From Clostridia bacterium (GTDB lineage Bacteria; Bacillota; Clostridia; Christensenellales; Borkfalkiaceae), in contig CAAGJM010000005.1 in the NCBI GenBank assembly GCA_900770185.1, positions 16,838 through 80,837 of the forward strand: a DNA stretch of 64,000 nucleotides, given 5' to 3'. Within the stretch, counting starts at the first letter, position 1, and every line of letters begins with the position of its first letter. A model generated the notes under the pieces. That model did no database searches and was not told the origin of the DNA. It saw nothing but the letters and a program-made list of their open reading frames with translations. A program made the translations under genes and the position numbers. Positions 44,052 through 52,432 of the stretch are shown here, piece after piece.

Positions 44052-44386
44052 CGTCTGCGACGAGCCGCTTGCTATTACAAGTCGCTCTTAAAAAACCGCC
44101 GTTCCGTTTAATACAAAACACCCCGCGCGAAGCCGTTAAAACGCAAAAGATAAATGCACACTGTGCAAAAACTTGCAAAACGCTACCGTTTCACAGCTAA
44201 AAGTTTATCACAATCTTACAAAAAATACAATCTTAAAATCGGATATTTTATATATAATATAAAAATTTAACGGCAAATTTAATTATATTTTACTCAATTA
44301 TCACAAATATCATTCGTTCGGCGACAATTTGCTGTCGCCTTTTCATCGGATATACCCATTTAGTAAGAATAAAACAACAATATTAA

Positions 44387-44417
44387 GCGGGCGCAAACCA
44401 ATGTGGTTTGCGCCCGC
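44387..44417. repeat. Inverted repeat (14-bp arms)
   Basis: GCGGGCGCAAACCA, a 3-nt loop, and its exact complement. There is no T-run, so it is not a typical terminator. It lies inside the gene-free segment. Confidence 0.75.
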
Positions 44418-45059
44418 AAAAATTACATACAAAACCGACACATACTCAGAGCAAACGCAGCCATCTTGCTGCCATATTTAACGATAATTAAAACAACGTC
44501 CACACTATGTTGTACACTCGGTATATCGGGGAGCAATATTAAAGAGCACGCTTTCACGCTTAACATTACAGCCACGTTCAAAATTTAAGGAATATTATTA
44601 AAAAATTCGGCCGATATTAAATGACGGAAGCCTTTTACAATATATATGTATCATCGCGTTAAATTAAATAAACATATTGTTAAATCATTTCTCTATCATA
44701 AACTTCGCGTGGCAATTATCATCCGAAACAACCATGCGCAATAAATTATTTAATTAAACAATGTTTACTCCGTTCACGCATGTACGCTAATCACACATGT
44801 ACGCCGTTCACACAACAATAAAGCAAAAAACAAACCCGCTATCGTTTCAGGCAATTTACAACCCAAAAAACAGGAATCTATGCTCAAAAGCCGGTAAACA
44901 ATTGTTTTTCACTTAAAACGCTTTACACACTAAGCAATATACTCACACACAGATTATATTCAAGGCATCTTGCTCCACTATTCATTATCACACACAAAAG
45001 TGCTGTCAAATATAAAAACGCTAAAAAAATCGAAAAATTCGTGCAAACGGCAAGATAGA

Positions 45060-45222
45060 ACTATATAAACCATAAGAAGTAAATCTTTTGCCGTTCGGCA
45101 AAATCTTTAAAATCCTGACGGGTTTTACGCAAAAACTTGCGTTTTTACTCTTCTTGTTTGAAATATGGCGAAGTGTTAATCCCTTGCAAGCAAGTTTAAA
45201 ACTTCTTGTATTATAAATTATT
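45060..45222 (-). repeat. Dispersed repeat family B (inverted copy)
   Basis: A reverse-complement copy of the unit at 28.68-28.98 kb: 'cttttgccgttcggcaaaa', 'cttgcgtttttac' and 'cccttgcaagcaagtttaaaa' in that order. Confidence 0.8.
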
Positions 45223-45443
45223 AAACATAAAATAAAATTCCACAACTATCGCCACAACGACAGAAAATTACAATAAAAAACAATCGAAACAACTAAATTT
45301 CGCTCTAAAAAAGCTAAAATTAGCTGATTTTGGCTGTATTTTACCAAAAAATCGGCATAAATAATACTAATTCACCCACTATAATAAACACAATAACCCG
45401 CTCAACAATTTACCGCAAACAGCTAAAAACAGCGAACTATAGC

Positions 45444-45459
45444 TGTTTCACGTGAAACA
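45444..45459. promoter_or_regulatory. parS site 1
   Basis: The sequence TGTTTCACGTGAAACA is the exact Firmicute parS consensus palindrome bound by ParB/Spo0J. It is enclosed by a further inverted pair, AAACAGCT upstream and AGCTGTTT overlapping its left edge. Confidence 0.96.
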
Positions 45460-45483
45460 TTGAGTTTGTAAAAGTTAAAATAT

Positions 45484-45499
45484 TGTTCCACGTGGAACA
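45484..45499. promoter_or_regulatory. parS site 2, within a 30-bp perfect palindrome
   Basis: TGTTCCACGTGGAACA is a symmetric parS variant, starting exactly 40 bp after site 1. The symmetry extends to 30 bp (45477-45506) through AAAATAT/ATATTTT flanks. It fits ParB binding with the central CACGTG kept. Confidence 0.85.
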
Positions 45500-45846
45500 A
45501 TATTTTGTAATACGGAAAAACAAAGAAAACGCAAAAAAATAAGCTGTACCGAATAGCACGGGAAAATTTAAGTTAATGGTTACTATGAAACGTGCGCCAC
45601 GTGTTAAAATTGATAATTTGGTCTTTAATTAAGCTTTTAACCCTTGCTAATACACGCCAAAAACGATGCGCTATTATTAAGCAATCGCCCGTTAGGCGAT
45701 AGCGTGAACATAAAACTCCGGGCAAGTATAAAAGCGTCCAACGCTGCCCTCGATATTATAACGCTAAAATACGCATCCACAAAACCGCTTTAACAACGCA
45801 GGAACTTATCTTATCTTATCGTGCAACAAGATTTGCAGCAAAAGTT

Positions 45847-45900
45847 TGGTGTCGGCACGAATTTTACCGAAACGTTCGGGAAAAATTACGCCCGACACCA
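45847..45900. repeat. 54-nt hairpin-forming inverted repeat
   Basis: Outer 9-bp arms TGGTGTCGG/CCGACACCA enclose AATTTT/AAAATT and CCGAA/TTCGG pairs. There is no reading frame and no T-run. It may be a small RNA or a DNA structural element. Confidence 0.55.
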
Positions 45901-45991
45901 TACCCACCTAACCGGAAGAACATCACAATTCAACTGTTTTAGACTGCAACGAGCGTGAATATTGATTAAAAATCGCTCGTAATTGTTAATT

Positions 45992-46040
45992 TTAAATCGC
46001 CGTGGCGCAAAATGTTACATTTTGCGCCACGGCGATTTAA
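45992..46040. repeat. 49-bp perfect palindrome
   Basis: Two 24-bp arms match exactly around a single central T. The left arm begins TTAAATCGCCGTGG. It lies 0.5 kb from parS site 2 in gene-free DNA. It has no T-run typical of a terminator. Confidence 0.85.
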
Positions 46041-46112
46041 CAAGCCTTAACCGTTGTCTAAGTACGTTTAAGCACGTTTCAGCATCTTTATCTTTGAGAT
46101 ACGGCTATTTAT

Positions 46113-46148
46113 CATAGCCCATATAACGCGCATAGCCCATATAACGTT
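46113..46148. repeat. Two 18-bp direct repeats
   Basis: 'catagcccatataacg' plus two variable bases occurs twice head to tail. Confidence 0.7.
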
Positions 46149-46369
46149 CATTGGCATTCTGATATATTGAACCCTAACCGCGTAACCTTGTGTGGCGCTT
46201 TATTTAAATAAAAACACCCACAAGCACCCGGAACGCATATCGAAGCCGTTAAAATAGGTGGTGCGGCGGCGTTTAAAATCGCGGCGATTTTTGTCGATTT
46301 TTGGCACGCTTGTTTTTTCGCCTTAATTACCCCATAAAATTTTCCGTATTTTCGCGTTTTTACGCTAAA

Positions 46370-46680
46370 TATTGTGAAACATTTCCCAAATATATATATT
46401 AAACTTTATGTAACAATGTTTTATTTATCAACGTTTTATCAATTATTTTTTATTTGACACGCATAAACGAGTAATTATATAATATTTAATCAAATTATGA
46501 CCGCTTATATTTTTCTTTTTTGATAAATTGATATAATTTGTTATCAAATATAATAGTGATTTTGCAAGTAATATATTATTAACAACTTTTTGCGTTAAAA
46601 TGTATAATTTTACGGTTTATTTATATTTGTTTCACGGTTTTTTTTGATTATTGAGTCTTTATACCACAGTTTAGTGTCGC
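46370..46680. other. Very AT-rich segment with TTATCAA motifs: possible origin unwinding region
   Basis: About 300 bp of almost pure A/T with TTATCAA (either strand) at 46425, 46436, 46520 and 46541. The same heptamer recurs three times in the dnaN-rsmG gap. No exact DnaA box (TTATCCACA) is seen. The remainder of 44.05-46.37 kb, outside the elements listed separately, shows no gene. Confidence 0.35.
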
Positions 46681-46714
46681 AATGATTAGCTTTAACCTTT
46701 TTGCCTATGTTTAG

Positions 46715-46743
46715 TTGAATTTTAAAAATTGCCGTAGTATACT
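46715..46743 (+). promoter_or_regulatory. Promoter of the glycosylase-like gene
   Basis: TTGAAT (46715-46720), 17-bp spacer, TATACT (46738-46743), about 40 bp before the ATG. The leader has no clear ribosome site. Confidence 0.6.
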
Positions 46744-46782
46744 ATAATTCACTAAAATTGAGTTCCATTATTTATTAAATAT

Positions 46783-47358
46783 ATGAAAATTATTGATTCA
46801 AACAAAATTTTTAATCAACTAAACGCTTTATCAAGCCTTTATTGTTATGCACAAAGCATAAACAATAACAATTGCGTAACCCCAAGAACAAAAATTATAA
46901 TCGTAGGCACTATAACCCCACCTGATGGAAACGGCTATTTTTACACTTCGCAACGCAATAGAGTTTACGGATATATTGACGCCGCTTACAACACAAACTT
47001 AAAAGCACTAAAAACTCAACTGCACTCATTAACTAACCCTATAGATTTTATCAATAAAATTAAGCTAACTTTGATTTCTAAGCAAATTGCATTCCTTGAC
47101 GTGTTTGAAAGCGTTATAAGAAAGACCGGCAGTCCTTACGATTCTGACATAAAATTTGCCGCTTTAGATTATATTAACTTTCAAACGGCTCTCACAAAAC
47201 TTAAAGAGCCGTCGGTAAAAGTTATTTGCAATAGTCTTTTGGCTGAAAAATACTTTAATGTAATAATGCAAACCATAAAACCAAGTTGCAAAATAACCAG
47301 CATATACCTTTCACAACGTTATGGAAAGAAATGCGAATGGATAAAAGAATTAAAATAA
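46783..47358 (+). CDS. Uracil-DNA-glycosylase-superfamily-like protein
   Basis: A 191-residue protein. The segment IIIVGTITPPDGNGYFYTSQ followed by RNRVYG (38-64) matches the active-site region of the UDG superfamily, in which a G-[ST/TF]-x-P-P...FY...RNxF/Y pattern binds the flipped base. SVKVICNSLLAEKYF later in the chain fits the core beta strand and helix. I infer a base-excision or nucleic-acid-recognition role; the exact base is unknown. The gene is lower in GC than its neighbours, stands alone between long non-coding stretches and lacks a Shine-Dalgarno site. This fits a recent acquisition. Confidence 0.55.
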   Translation: MKIIDSNKIFNQLNALSSLYCYAQSINNNNCVTPRTKIIIVGTITPPDGNGYFYTSQRNRVYGYIDAAYNTNLKALKTQLHSLTNPIDFINKIKLTLISKQIAFLDVFESVIRKTGSPYDSDIKFAALDYINFQTALTKLKEPSVKVICNSLLAEKYFNVIMQTIKPSCKITSIYLSQRYGKKCEWIKELK

Positions 47359-47409
47359 TTATTTGTTTTTGAACTACGCTTTGCTCTCTTTACAACAAAA
47401 CTCTATATT

Positions 47410-47443
47410 ACCCCCGCCGCGCGAAGATTTGTACAGCGGGGGT
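47410..47443 (+). terminator. Terminator-like hairpin after the glycosylase-like gene
   Basis: ACCCCCGC and GCGGGGGT arms with an 18-nt loop, 50 bp beyond the stop codon. The T-tract is weak. Confidence 0.5.
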
Positions 47444-47759
47444 TATTTAAAATTAACGGGTTTTGCGTTTTTGCGGAGCGGATTATGAAGAAACAAACGA
47501 TATTGTATAATTTTAATTAACACCGCTTATTTTTTGTTTAATATTATTCAATTAATAATGCCCGCGGCGATGACCGTGTTTTAATAAAATGCGGTGCTAT
47601 CGCAAAATTTAACCTTTCATTATGCGGCGGGAGAAATCCGCCCGCCCTACCGGACAAAAAATATTAAACATTGCAATTTATAATTAGGTGAAGTAATAGA
47701 GTGTAAAACAGTTGATTTTTTGATTATAAATAGCGTTTTGAATAAAATATACGACAAAT

Positions 47760-48120
47760 TGCCCCTATATAATGGCGGGTAGCGCGTCGTTGCCGCGACG
47801 AACGACAAAAGCTATCCCCTTCTGAGCGTAAGCGAAATATTTCGAAAACAAAAGCCGTGCTAAACAAGGGCGAACAAAAGCCCGCCTTACGTAAAGGCGG
47901 GCAAAAGTATACTTATAAAAAGCAGCTAACGACTGTCGTTTCTGCGAGATTCTTCACTGCGCTCAGAACGACAGTCAAATTATCACCAAACTAATTTACA
48001 AAAAGTAATCGAAGATTATCGCTTTCGCGAGATTCTTCACCGCGAACAGACCGACAGTCTAATTATCACCAAACTAATTTACAAAAAGTAATCGAAGATT
48101 ATCGCTTCCGTAACGTTTAA
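47760..48120. repeat. Dispersed repeats with a 110-bp direct duplication
   Basis: Family C hairpin halves ('gcgagattcttcac[tc]gcg') occur at 47945 and 48027. Both are followed by the identical segment 'tatcaccaaactaatttaca' and 'aagtaatcgaagattatcgc', so this is a direct duplication. 47450-47760 is AT-rich with no feature I can name. Confidence 0.7.
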
Positions 48121-48181
48121 AATGACTGCGCTCCAAAACTTGACGCTTCGGCGCGACAAGTAAAAAATCAAGATAAAAAAT

Positions 48182-48919
48182 CTAAACAAACCTTGTTAAA
48201 AACGGTATTTTGAAAACTATGGTCAAAATTAAGTTCGTCAGACAAACGACGGTTTTGCCGTCTTCTTTCACCGGCGACAAAAATCCGTTTACGTTAAGGC
48301 TCGGGAAAAGCGAGAGTATCGTCACCGCCAAAACAGTAAAGCTAAGCGCTTGAACGACCCCTAAAACAATGCCTAAAATTCTGTCAACTTTGCCGATAAA
48401 CGCAACCTTTTCGGTGATGACCGCAAAAAACTTTTTAACGAGCGCGAACACGATAAGCGACACCGTAAACAGCGCTATAAAACATATAACGTTGAGCGTC
48501 CACAGCGTAAACGTGCGCACTATCGTGGGCAACGCTTCCGCAACGTTATCCCCAACCGCGTGGATAATAACCGTGTGCAAAAATTTAGGAATTTTTGACG
48601 TTTCAAGCGCGGCGGCAAGCGCTTCGGGGGAAGAAATTTCGGCAAACTCCGCGCCGAAAAACCCGCTTATTTTATTATAAATCGGGTTATATATAGCGGG
48701 CATTTTGTTCGCAACGAGCGACGCAAGCGGTTTACACAAAATAACCCCTAAAATTATCGCCGCAACAACCCCTAAAAGGGATAGGACTTGTTTAGAAAAG
48801 CCCCTTATCGCCCCGTAAATTATAAAGATAATAAGCACGGCTAAAAACGCGATATCAATCGTCGCGATATTGAAAACGCCGAGCGTGTAATAAGTTTTTA
48901 ACGCTAAAAAATTCAACAT
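48182..48919 (-). CDS. CvpA family membrane protein
   Basis: A 245-residue protein with four main hydrophobic stretches. FLAVLIIFIIYGAIRGFSKQVLSLLGVVAAIILG is the typical CvpA opening, and the paired Asp/Gly VDRILGIVLGVVQAL in the last third is the second family signature. CvpA proteins affect envelope homeostasis and colicin V release in Enterobacteria. In Firmicutes the role is unknown. A consensus promoter lies about 120 bp upstream. The residue-1 ATG has no good ribosome site, so the start is uncertain by a few codons. Confidence 0.8.
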   Translation of the reverse strand: MLNFLALKTYYTLGVFNIATIDIAFLAVLIIFIIYGAIRGFSKQVLSLLGVVAAIILGVILCKPLASLVANKMPAIYNPIYNKISGFFGAEFAEISSPEALAAALETSKIPKFLHTVIIHAVGDNVAEALPTIVRTFTLWTLNVICFIALFTVSLIVFALVKKFFAVITEKVAFIGKVDRILGIVLGVVQALSFTVLAVTILSLFPSLNVNGFLSPVKEDGKTVVCLTNLILTIVFKIPFLTRFV

Positions 48920-49036
48920 AATATCTTAATTTTCGGAATGACTAAACTCAAAGCGTTTGCGGGTAAAACCCGTTTTGCCGAGCCGCCCGAGCATAAAAGC
49001 CGGGCCCCGAAACCTTGTAAAATTTAAAGTAGTTTA

Positions 49037-49065
49037 AGTATACCCCCGCCCCGAGCATTTGTCAA
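49037..49065 (-). promoter_or_regulatory. Promoter upstream of cvpA
   Basis: Minus strand TTGACA (49060-49065), 17-bp spacer, TATACT (49037-49042). It predicts a leader of about 110 nt. Confidence 0.75.
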
Positions 49066-49267
49066 CGCATAATGACGAAAGCTCACCTTTTTATCACACC
49101 CTAATAACGAACCTTAATCCGACCACGAACCGTTTGTATCAAAGCTATATATCAAGCGAAGCACCTCTTTGAGCGCAAAACGTTTTATAAAAACCGCAAA
49201 AAAAATCAGAGATAAGAAATGTTTTCCCTACGGTTTAAATTGTTGCCTTTCGTCGATAATTTATTCG

Positions 49268-49798
49268 ATGAATGATTATAATATTTGCGCCGTGGACAAA
49301 AACGGCGAAGAATCGATAAAAAAAGCGTTAAGCGCGCTTTATAAAACGCAAATGCCCGTAGTTATTTGCGTGGGGACGGACAAAGCTGCGGGCGATAGTT
49401 TAGGCCCTCTTGTCGGAAGCAAGCTTAACAACGTTTTGCGCGGCAAAGCCTACGTTTACGGCAATATGCAATACCCCGTCACCGCGAAAGAGAGCGAGAC
49501 CATATACAAAACCGTTCGCTTTTTGCACCCGCTAAGTAAAATTTTAGTGGTGGACGCGGGGGTCGGCGACGAAAGCGAAATAGGCTTGATTAAAGTTTTG
49601 AACGGCGGCATTAAGCCGGGGCTTGCGCTCAATAAAAATTTAAGCGTTTTGGGGGACGTTTCAATCGTCGGTATAACCGCCCCGCGCGAAAACGCGAGCG
49701 AACACTTAATTTATAAAGCGGATATCGGCGCGGTTTACAAAATGAGCAGTATCATCGCCGCGGCAGTAGCAAAAGCAATTATTGAAAACGAAATTTAA
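49268..49798 (+). CDS. yyaC: Sporulation-type protein YyaC (DUF1256 spore protease-like)
   Basis: This 176-residue protein matches YyaC/GPR-like DUF1256: VVICVGTDKAAGDSLGPLVGSKL, then YGNMQYPVTAKE and ILVVDAGVGDESEIGLIKVLNGGIKPGLALNK. Bacillus YyaC lies near soj-spo0J and is related to the germination protease GPR. It is kept in endospore-formers, so its presence hints at a spore-forming ancestry. The ATG at 49268 gives an N-terminus of the usual length. The frame continues 33 codons upstream to a TTG without a ribosome site. A GATAAT box sits 7 nt before the ATG, so the message may be leaderless. Confidence 0.85.
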   Translation: MNDYNICAVDKNGEESIKKALSALYKTQMPVVICVGTDKAAGDSLGPLVGSKLNNVLRGKAYVYGNMQYPVTAKESETIYKTVRFLHPLSKILVVDAGVGDESEIGLIKVLNGGIKPGLALNKNLSVLGDVSIVGITAPRENASEHLIYKADIGAVYKMSSIIAAAVAKAIIENEI

Positions 49799-49943
49799 CC
49801 CGAAAGAGATGAAAACGGTTGAGTTTTTTTGCAAAAACAATTAAACTGTTCTTGATGAGCGTTACGGATAAAAACGCCCATAAATTATTACTTTTATCGG
49901 CAACTTAAAAACTCTCGATTTGCCTGATAAAAAGAAGGCGCAA

Positions 49944-50669
49944 ATGATAGGACTCGGAACGATTATAAACAGCGCGGCGATTGTTTTGGGCGGATTGTTC
50001 GGTAAATTGTTAGGCAAACTTTTTAAGGAAACTCAGCGCGACTCCATTCAGAAAGCTTGCGGCATAAGCGTTATTTTTATCGCTATTGCGGGCGCGATGG
50101 AGGGTATGCTTACTATATCCGACGCGAAAATCACGAGCGGTAAAAGCATGTTGGTTGTGCTTTGCTTAGCTCTCGGAACGGTGGTCGGCGAGCTTATTAA
50201 CGTAGAGCGAGGCTTTGAAAAGTTCGGCGAATGGCTTAAAAATAAGACGAAAAGCGAAAACGACGCAGGGTTTATAAACGCCTTCGTAACCGCGTCGCTG
50301 ACCGTTTCGATAGGCGCAATGGCTATCGTCGGCGCAATGGCAGACGGCTTAAAAGGCGATTATTCGATTCTTGCCGTAAAAGCCGTGCTCGATTTTATAA
50401 TCATCGCGATTATGTCGTCAACGATGGGGCGGGGGTGCATATTTTCGGCTATACCCGTATTTATATTTGAAGGTGCGATGACGCTTTTGGCGCGACTCGT
50501 TTCGCCCGTTATTACCGACACGGCGGTAATGTATCTGTCGCTCGTCGGTTCGACGCTTATTTTCTGCATAGGCGTGAACCTTATTTGGGGCAAAAAAGTA
50601 AGCGTCGCTAATATGTTGCCGTCGGTCGTTTTCGCGGTTATCGCGGCGTATATTCCGTGGTCTTTTTAA
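49944..50669 (+). CDS. DUF554 family membrane protein
   Basis: A 241-residue membrane protein with seven or so hydrophobic segments. The opening GLGTIINSAAIVLGGLFGKLLG and the internal FVTASLTVSIGAMAIVGAMADG are the DUF554 (YdfK-like) hallmarks. The function is unknown; a transport role is presumed. ATG at 49944 is chosen because AAGAAGG lies before it. Eight extra codons upstream are possible but have no ribosome site. Followed by a bidirectional terminator. Confidence 0.87.
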   Translation: MIGLGTIINSAAIVLGGLFGKLLGKLFKETQRDSIQKACGISVIFIAIAGAMEGMLTISDAKITSGKSMLVVLCLALGTVVGELINVERGFEKFGEWLKNKTKSENDAGFINAFVTASLTVSIGAMAIVGAMADGLKGDYSILAVKAVLDFIIIAIMSSTMGRGCIFSAIPVFIFEGAMTLLARLVSPVITDTAVMYLSLVGSTLIFCIGVNLIWGKKVSVANMLPSVVFAVIAAYIPWSF

Positions 50670-50763
50670 CATTTACCGCCCGATATCCATGCGGTACGCC
50701 GCATTATGGAAAAGTTTATTCCGTCAATATATTAAAAATGAACCAAAAATTTTTATATTAACG

Positions 50764-50797
50764 CAAAAGCGGCGTATTAGATTATACGCCGCTTTTG
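50764..50797. terminator. Bidirectional terminator
   Basis: CAAAAGCGGCGTA and TACGCCGCTTTTG arms around an 8-nt loop, between the convergent DUF554 and SLOG-like genes. Confidence 0.85.
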
Positions 50798-50809
50798 TAG
50801 TATAACATT

Positions 50810-51304
50810 TTAAATATAAATAATATCTATTGATTTTCCCGAATCGGTCGCTGTTTTTATTATTGATTTTATTGTCTTAGTTTGCTTTTTGCTAACGACG
50901 CACAAAACTTTGTCCACGTTTTTTAAAAGATAATCGTGCGCAAATTTTATATAATCTCCGTTGCCGAATTCTACTGATACAACATTATCTGCCAAATTTA
51001 CGATTTGATTACACTCATTTAAAAGTTTTTTTGAAATAGTTTTTTTATTGGTTATTACACAGCTTAATTTTATTTCAAAGTTATAATATCCCTTTAAATA
51101 CAAAACAGTTTCTGCAAAATCAATACTTACTCTATTTGAAATATCCGTAACGAAACAGCAATAACCGCTTCTAATATATTCGTTTATTGTACAAGTTAAA
51201 GACTCGACGTATTCCTCATAATATATTCCGCGTTTCCTTTTTAAAAAAGATTTTTCTTTTTTTTCGCTTATAACGCATACAGACGGTTTTAAATATTTTT
51301 CCAT
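50810..51304 (-). CDS. Divergent SLOG/DUF1273-like protein
   Basis: A 164-residue protein of alternating strands and helices. INEYIRSGYCCFVTDISNRVSIDFAETVLYLKGYY, LADNVVSVEFGN, and YLLKNVDKVLCVVSKK through SGKSIDIIYI follow the plan of YpsA/DUF1273 SLOG proteins such as the one at 57.6 kb. The ligand-binding GxxxG step is eroded. SLOG domains bind nucleotide ligands and often serve as sensors. The start is set at ATG 51304, because a consensus promoter (TTGATA, 17 bp, TATAAT) covers the upstream alternatives. The ATG lies 9 nt after the -10. Divergent from an XRE regulator with an operator-like palindrome over its -35 box. Confidence 0.6.
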   Translation of the reverse strand: MEKYLKPSVCVISEKKEKSFLKRKRGIYYEEYVESLTCTINEYIRSGYCCFVTDISNRVSIDFAETVLYLKGYYNFEIKLSCVITNKKTISKKLLNECNQIVNLADNVVSVEFGNGDYIKFAHDYLLKNVDKVLCVVSKKQTKTIKSIIKTATDSGKSIDIIYI

Positions 51305-51313
51305 AACGTAGAT

Positions 51314-51360
51314 ATTATACATCAATACTGAGCGAATATCAAGTATTGCTAAATATTCGC
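51314..51360. promoter_or_regulatory. Promoter and operator-like palindrome between SLOG-like and XRE genes
   Basis: The minus-strand promoter is TTGATA (51337-51342) and TATAAT (51314-51319). The inverted repeat GCGAATAT (51332-51339) and ATATTCGC (51353-51360), 13 bp apart, overlaps the -35. Binding by the adjacent XRE protein would block the SLOG-like gene. Confidence 0.6.
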
Positions 51361-51425
51361 ACAGTATTATTTATAAGCACCAACATATACTATTACAAAA
51401 CCAATGTTTAGTATTAGGTGTGCGA

Positions 51426-51665
51426 ATGAGTATTAAAGAAGCGTTAGCTATAAGATTAACAGAACTTATGAATGAAAAAGGGTTGACCGCTTACAGATTA
51501 TCAATGTTGACAGGGGTAAATCAAACCACGATAGGAGATATAAAACATAAACGCAACACCGCTGTCAACGTGCGCATATTGTTTGAGTTATGCCAAGGTT
51601 TAGGAATTGAAATTTACGATTTTTTTAATAGCCCCGTTTTTAAAACGGAAAATATAATAGATTAG
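51426..51665 (+). CDS. XRE/Cro-type helix-turn-helix regulator
   Basis: A 79-residue DNA-binding protein with a single HTH: TAYRLSMLTGVNQTTIGDIK at about 21-40, followed by LFELCQGLGIEIYDFFNSP, the usual end of the XRE domain. There is no additional sensor domain. ATG 51426 is used, since AGGTG precedes it; a GTG two codons upstream is also possible. The likely target is the palindrome in front of the divergent SLOG-like gene. Confidence 0.85.
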   Translation: MSIKEALAIRLTELMNEKGLTAYRLSMLTGVNQTTIGDIKHKRNTAVNVRILFELCQGLGIEIYDFFNSPVFKTENIID

Positions 51666-51714
51666 CGGCGTTTTTATAAAATTACGAGACTGTTTGCCGA
51701 TTTTTATTAACACC

Positions 51715-52310
51715 ATTATTAAACTTCCGTTTCGTTTCCGCGGAGATTCTTCGGCAAAGCTATTCGGCGATTAACGCTGGCGCGTAAAAACTACCGTTTT
51801 TTGCATTTGTTTCAACAAATGCAAACGCCTTATACTTAACCATTAGAGAGTTGAACGACATTAAGGCTTGACGGGGTTCAACTTTCTAATGTCTATCGTT
51901 AAAAACCCCTTGCAAGCAAAGTTTTTAACTCGCTGCGCCAGAATGACAGAAGGGCGGGCGATTGATAATCGCTCCTACGAGGTATAGCAAACTTAAATAA
52001 TCTGCTTAAATATAACAGCAACTTAATTAAACTCTGAAAACCTAACGTAGGGCGGGGCAAGATCTGACCGCTTTTTATGGGTAAATTATATAAAGATACA
52101 TCCCGTCACCCTGAGCTTGTCGAAGGGTCAAGGCGCTACGCCGCACTATGGAAACATTTAATATAGAATACGCTTCGCTGGATCCTTCGGCAAGCTCAGG
52201 ATGACGAGAAGAAGTGTCATATTGAGCGTTAGCGAAATATCTCGTGGAAACGAACGCGGAAGTTAAATAAGGGCGACTTACAAAAAGCAAGCGGCTCTTG
52301 CCGTTTTATT
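51715..52310. repeat. Dispersed repeat clusters (family C)
   Basis: 51730-51955 holds the reverse-order composite ('attcggcgattaacgctgg', 'gtttttaactcgctgcgcc'), interrupted at 51845-51890 by a short inverted repeat ('ttagagagttgaac', 'gttcaactttctaa') around a 'gcttgacggggtt' unit. 52095-52290 holds the 'cctgagcttgtcgaagggtc' and 'gaaatatctcgtggaaacg' pieces. Confidence 0.7.
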
Positions 52311-52335
52311 ACGACGAATATATTATTAAGCATCA

Positions 52336-52362
52336 AAAAACCACCTATAATCGGTGGTTTTT
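52336..52362. terminator. Terminator of the rpmH-rnpA-yidD-yidC-khpB operon
   Basis: AAAAACCACC/GGTGGTTTTT stem with a 7-nt loop, 70 bp beyond the khpB stop. T-run on the minus strand. Confidence 0.85.
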
Positions 52363-52432
52363 GGTTTTGATTAAGTTTTTAACACTCTTTACAATGAGCC
52401 TTTTAACAGCACTTGTTAAAAAAACATTACGT

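Noticed and set aside
44200..44310. DnaA boxes from TTATCACAA words at about 44206 and 44296
   Set aside because: They lack one C relative to TTATCCACA and are isolated, so they do not meet the usual box definition.
45021..45245. Open frames inside the parS region (also 44403-44588)
   Set aside because: The first is the inverted family B repeat, and the second crosses a hairpin. Neither has a start signal or recognisable protein features.
45560..45620. Third parS site at 'gcgccacgtgttaa'
   Set aside because: Only the central CACGTG matches; the required flanking half-sites are missing.
46020..46040. 49-bp palindrome as an ordinary terminator
   Set aside because: No gene ends nearby and no T-run follows on either strand.
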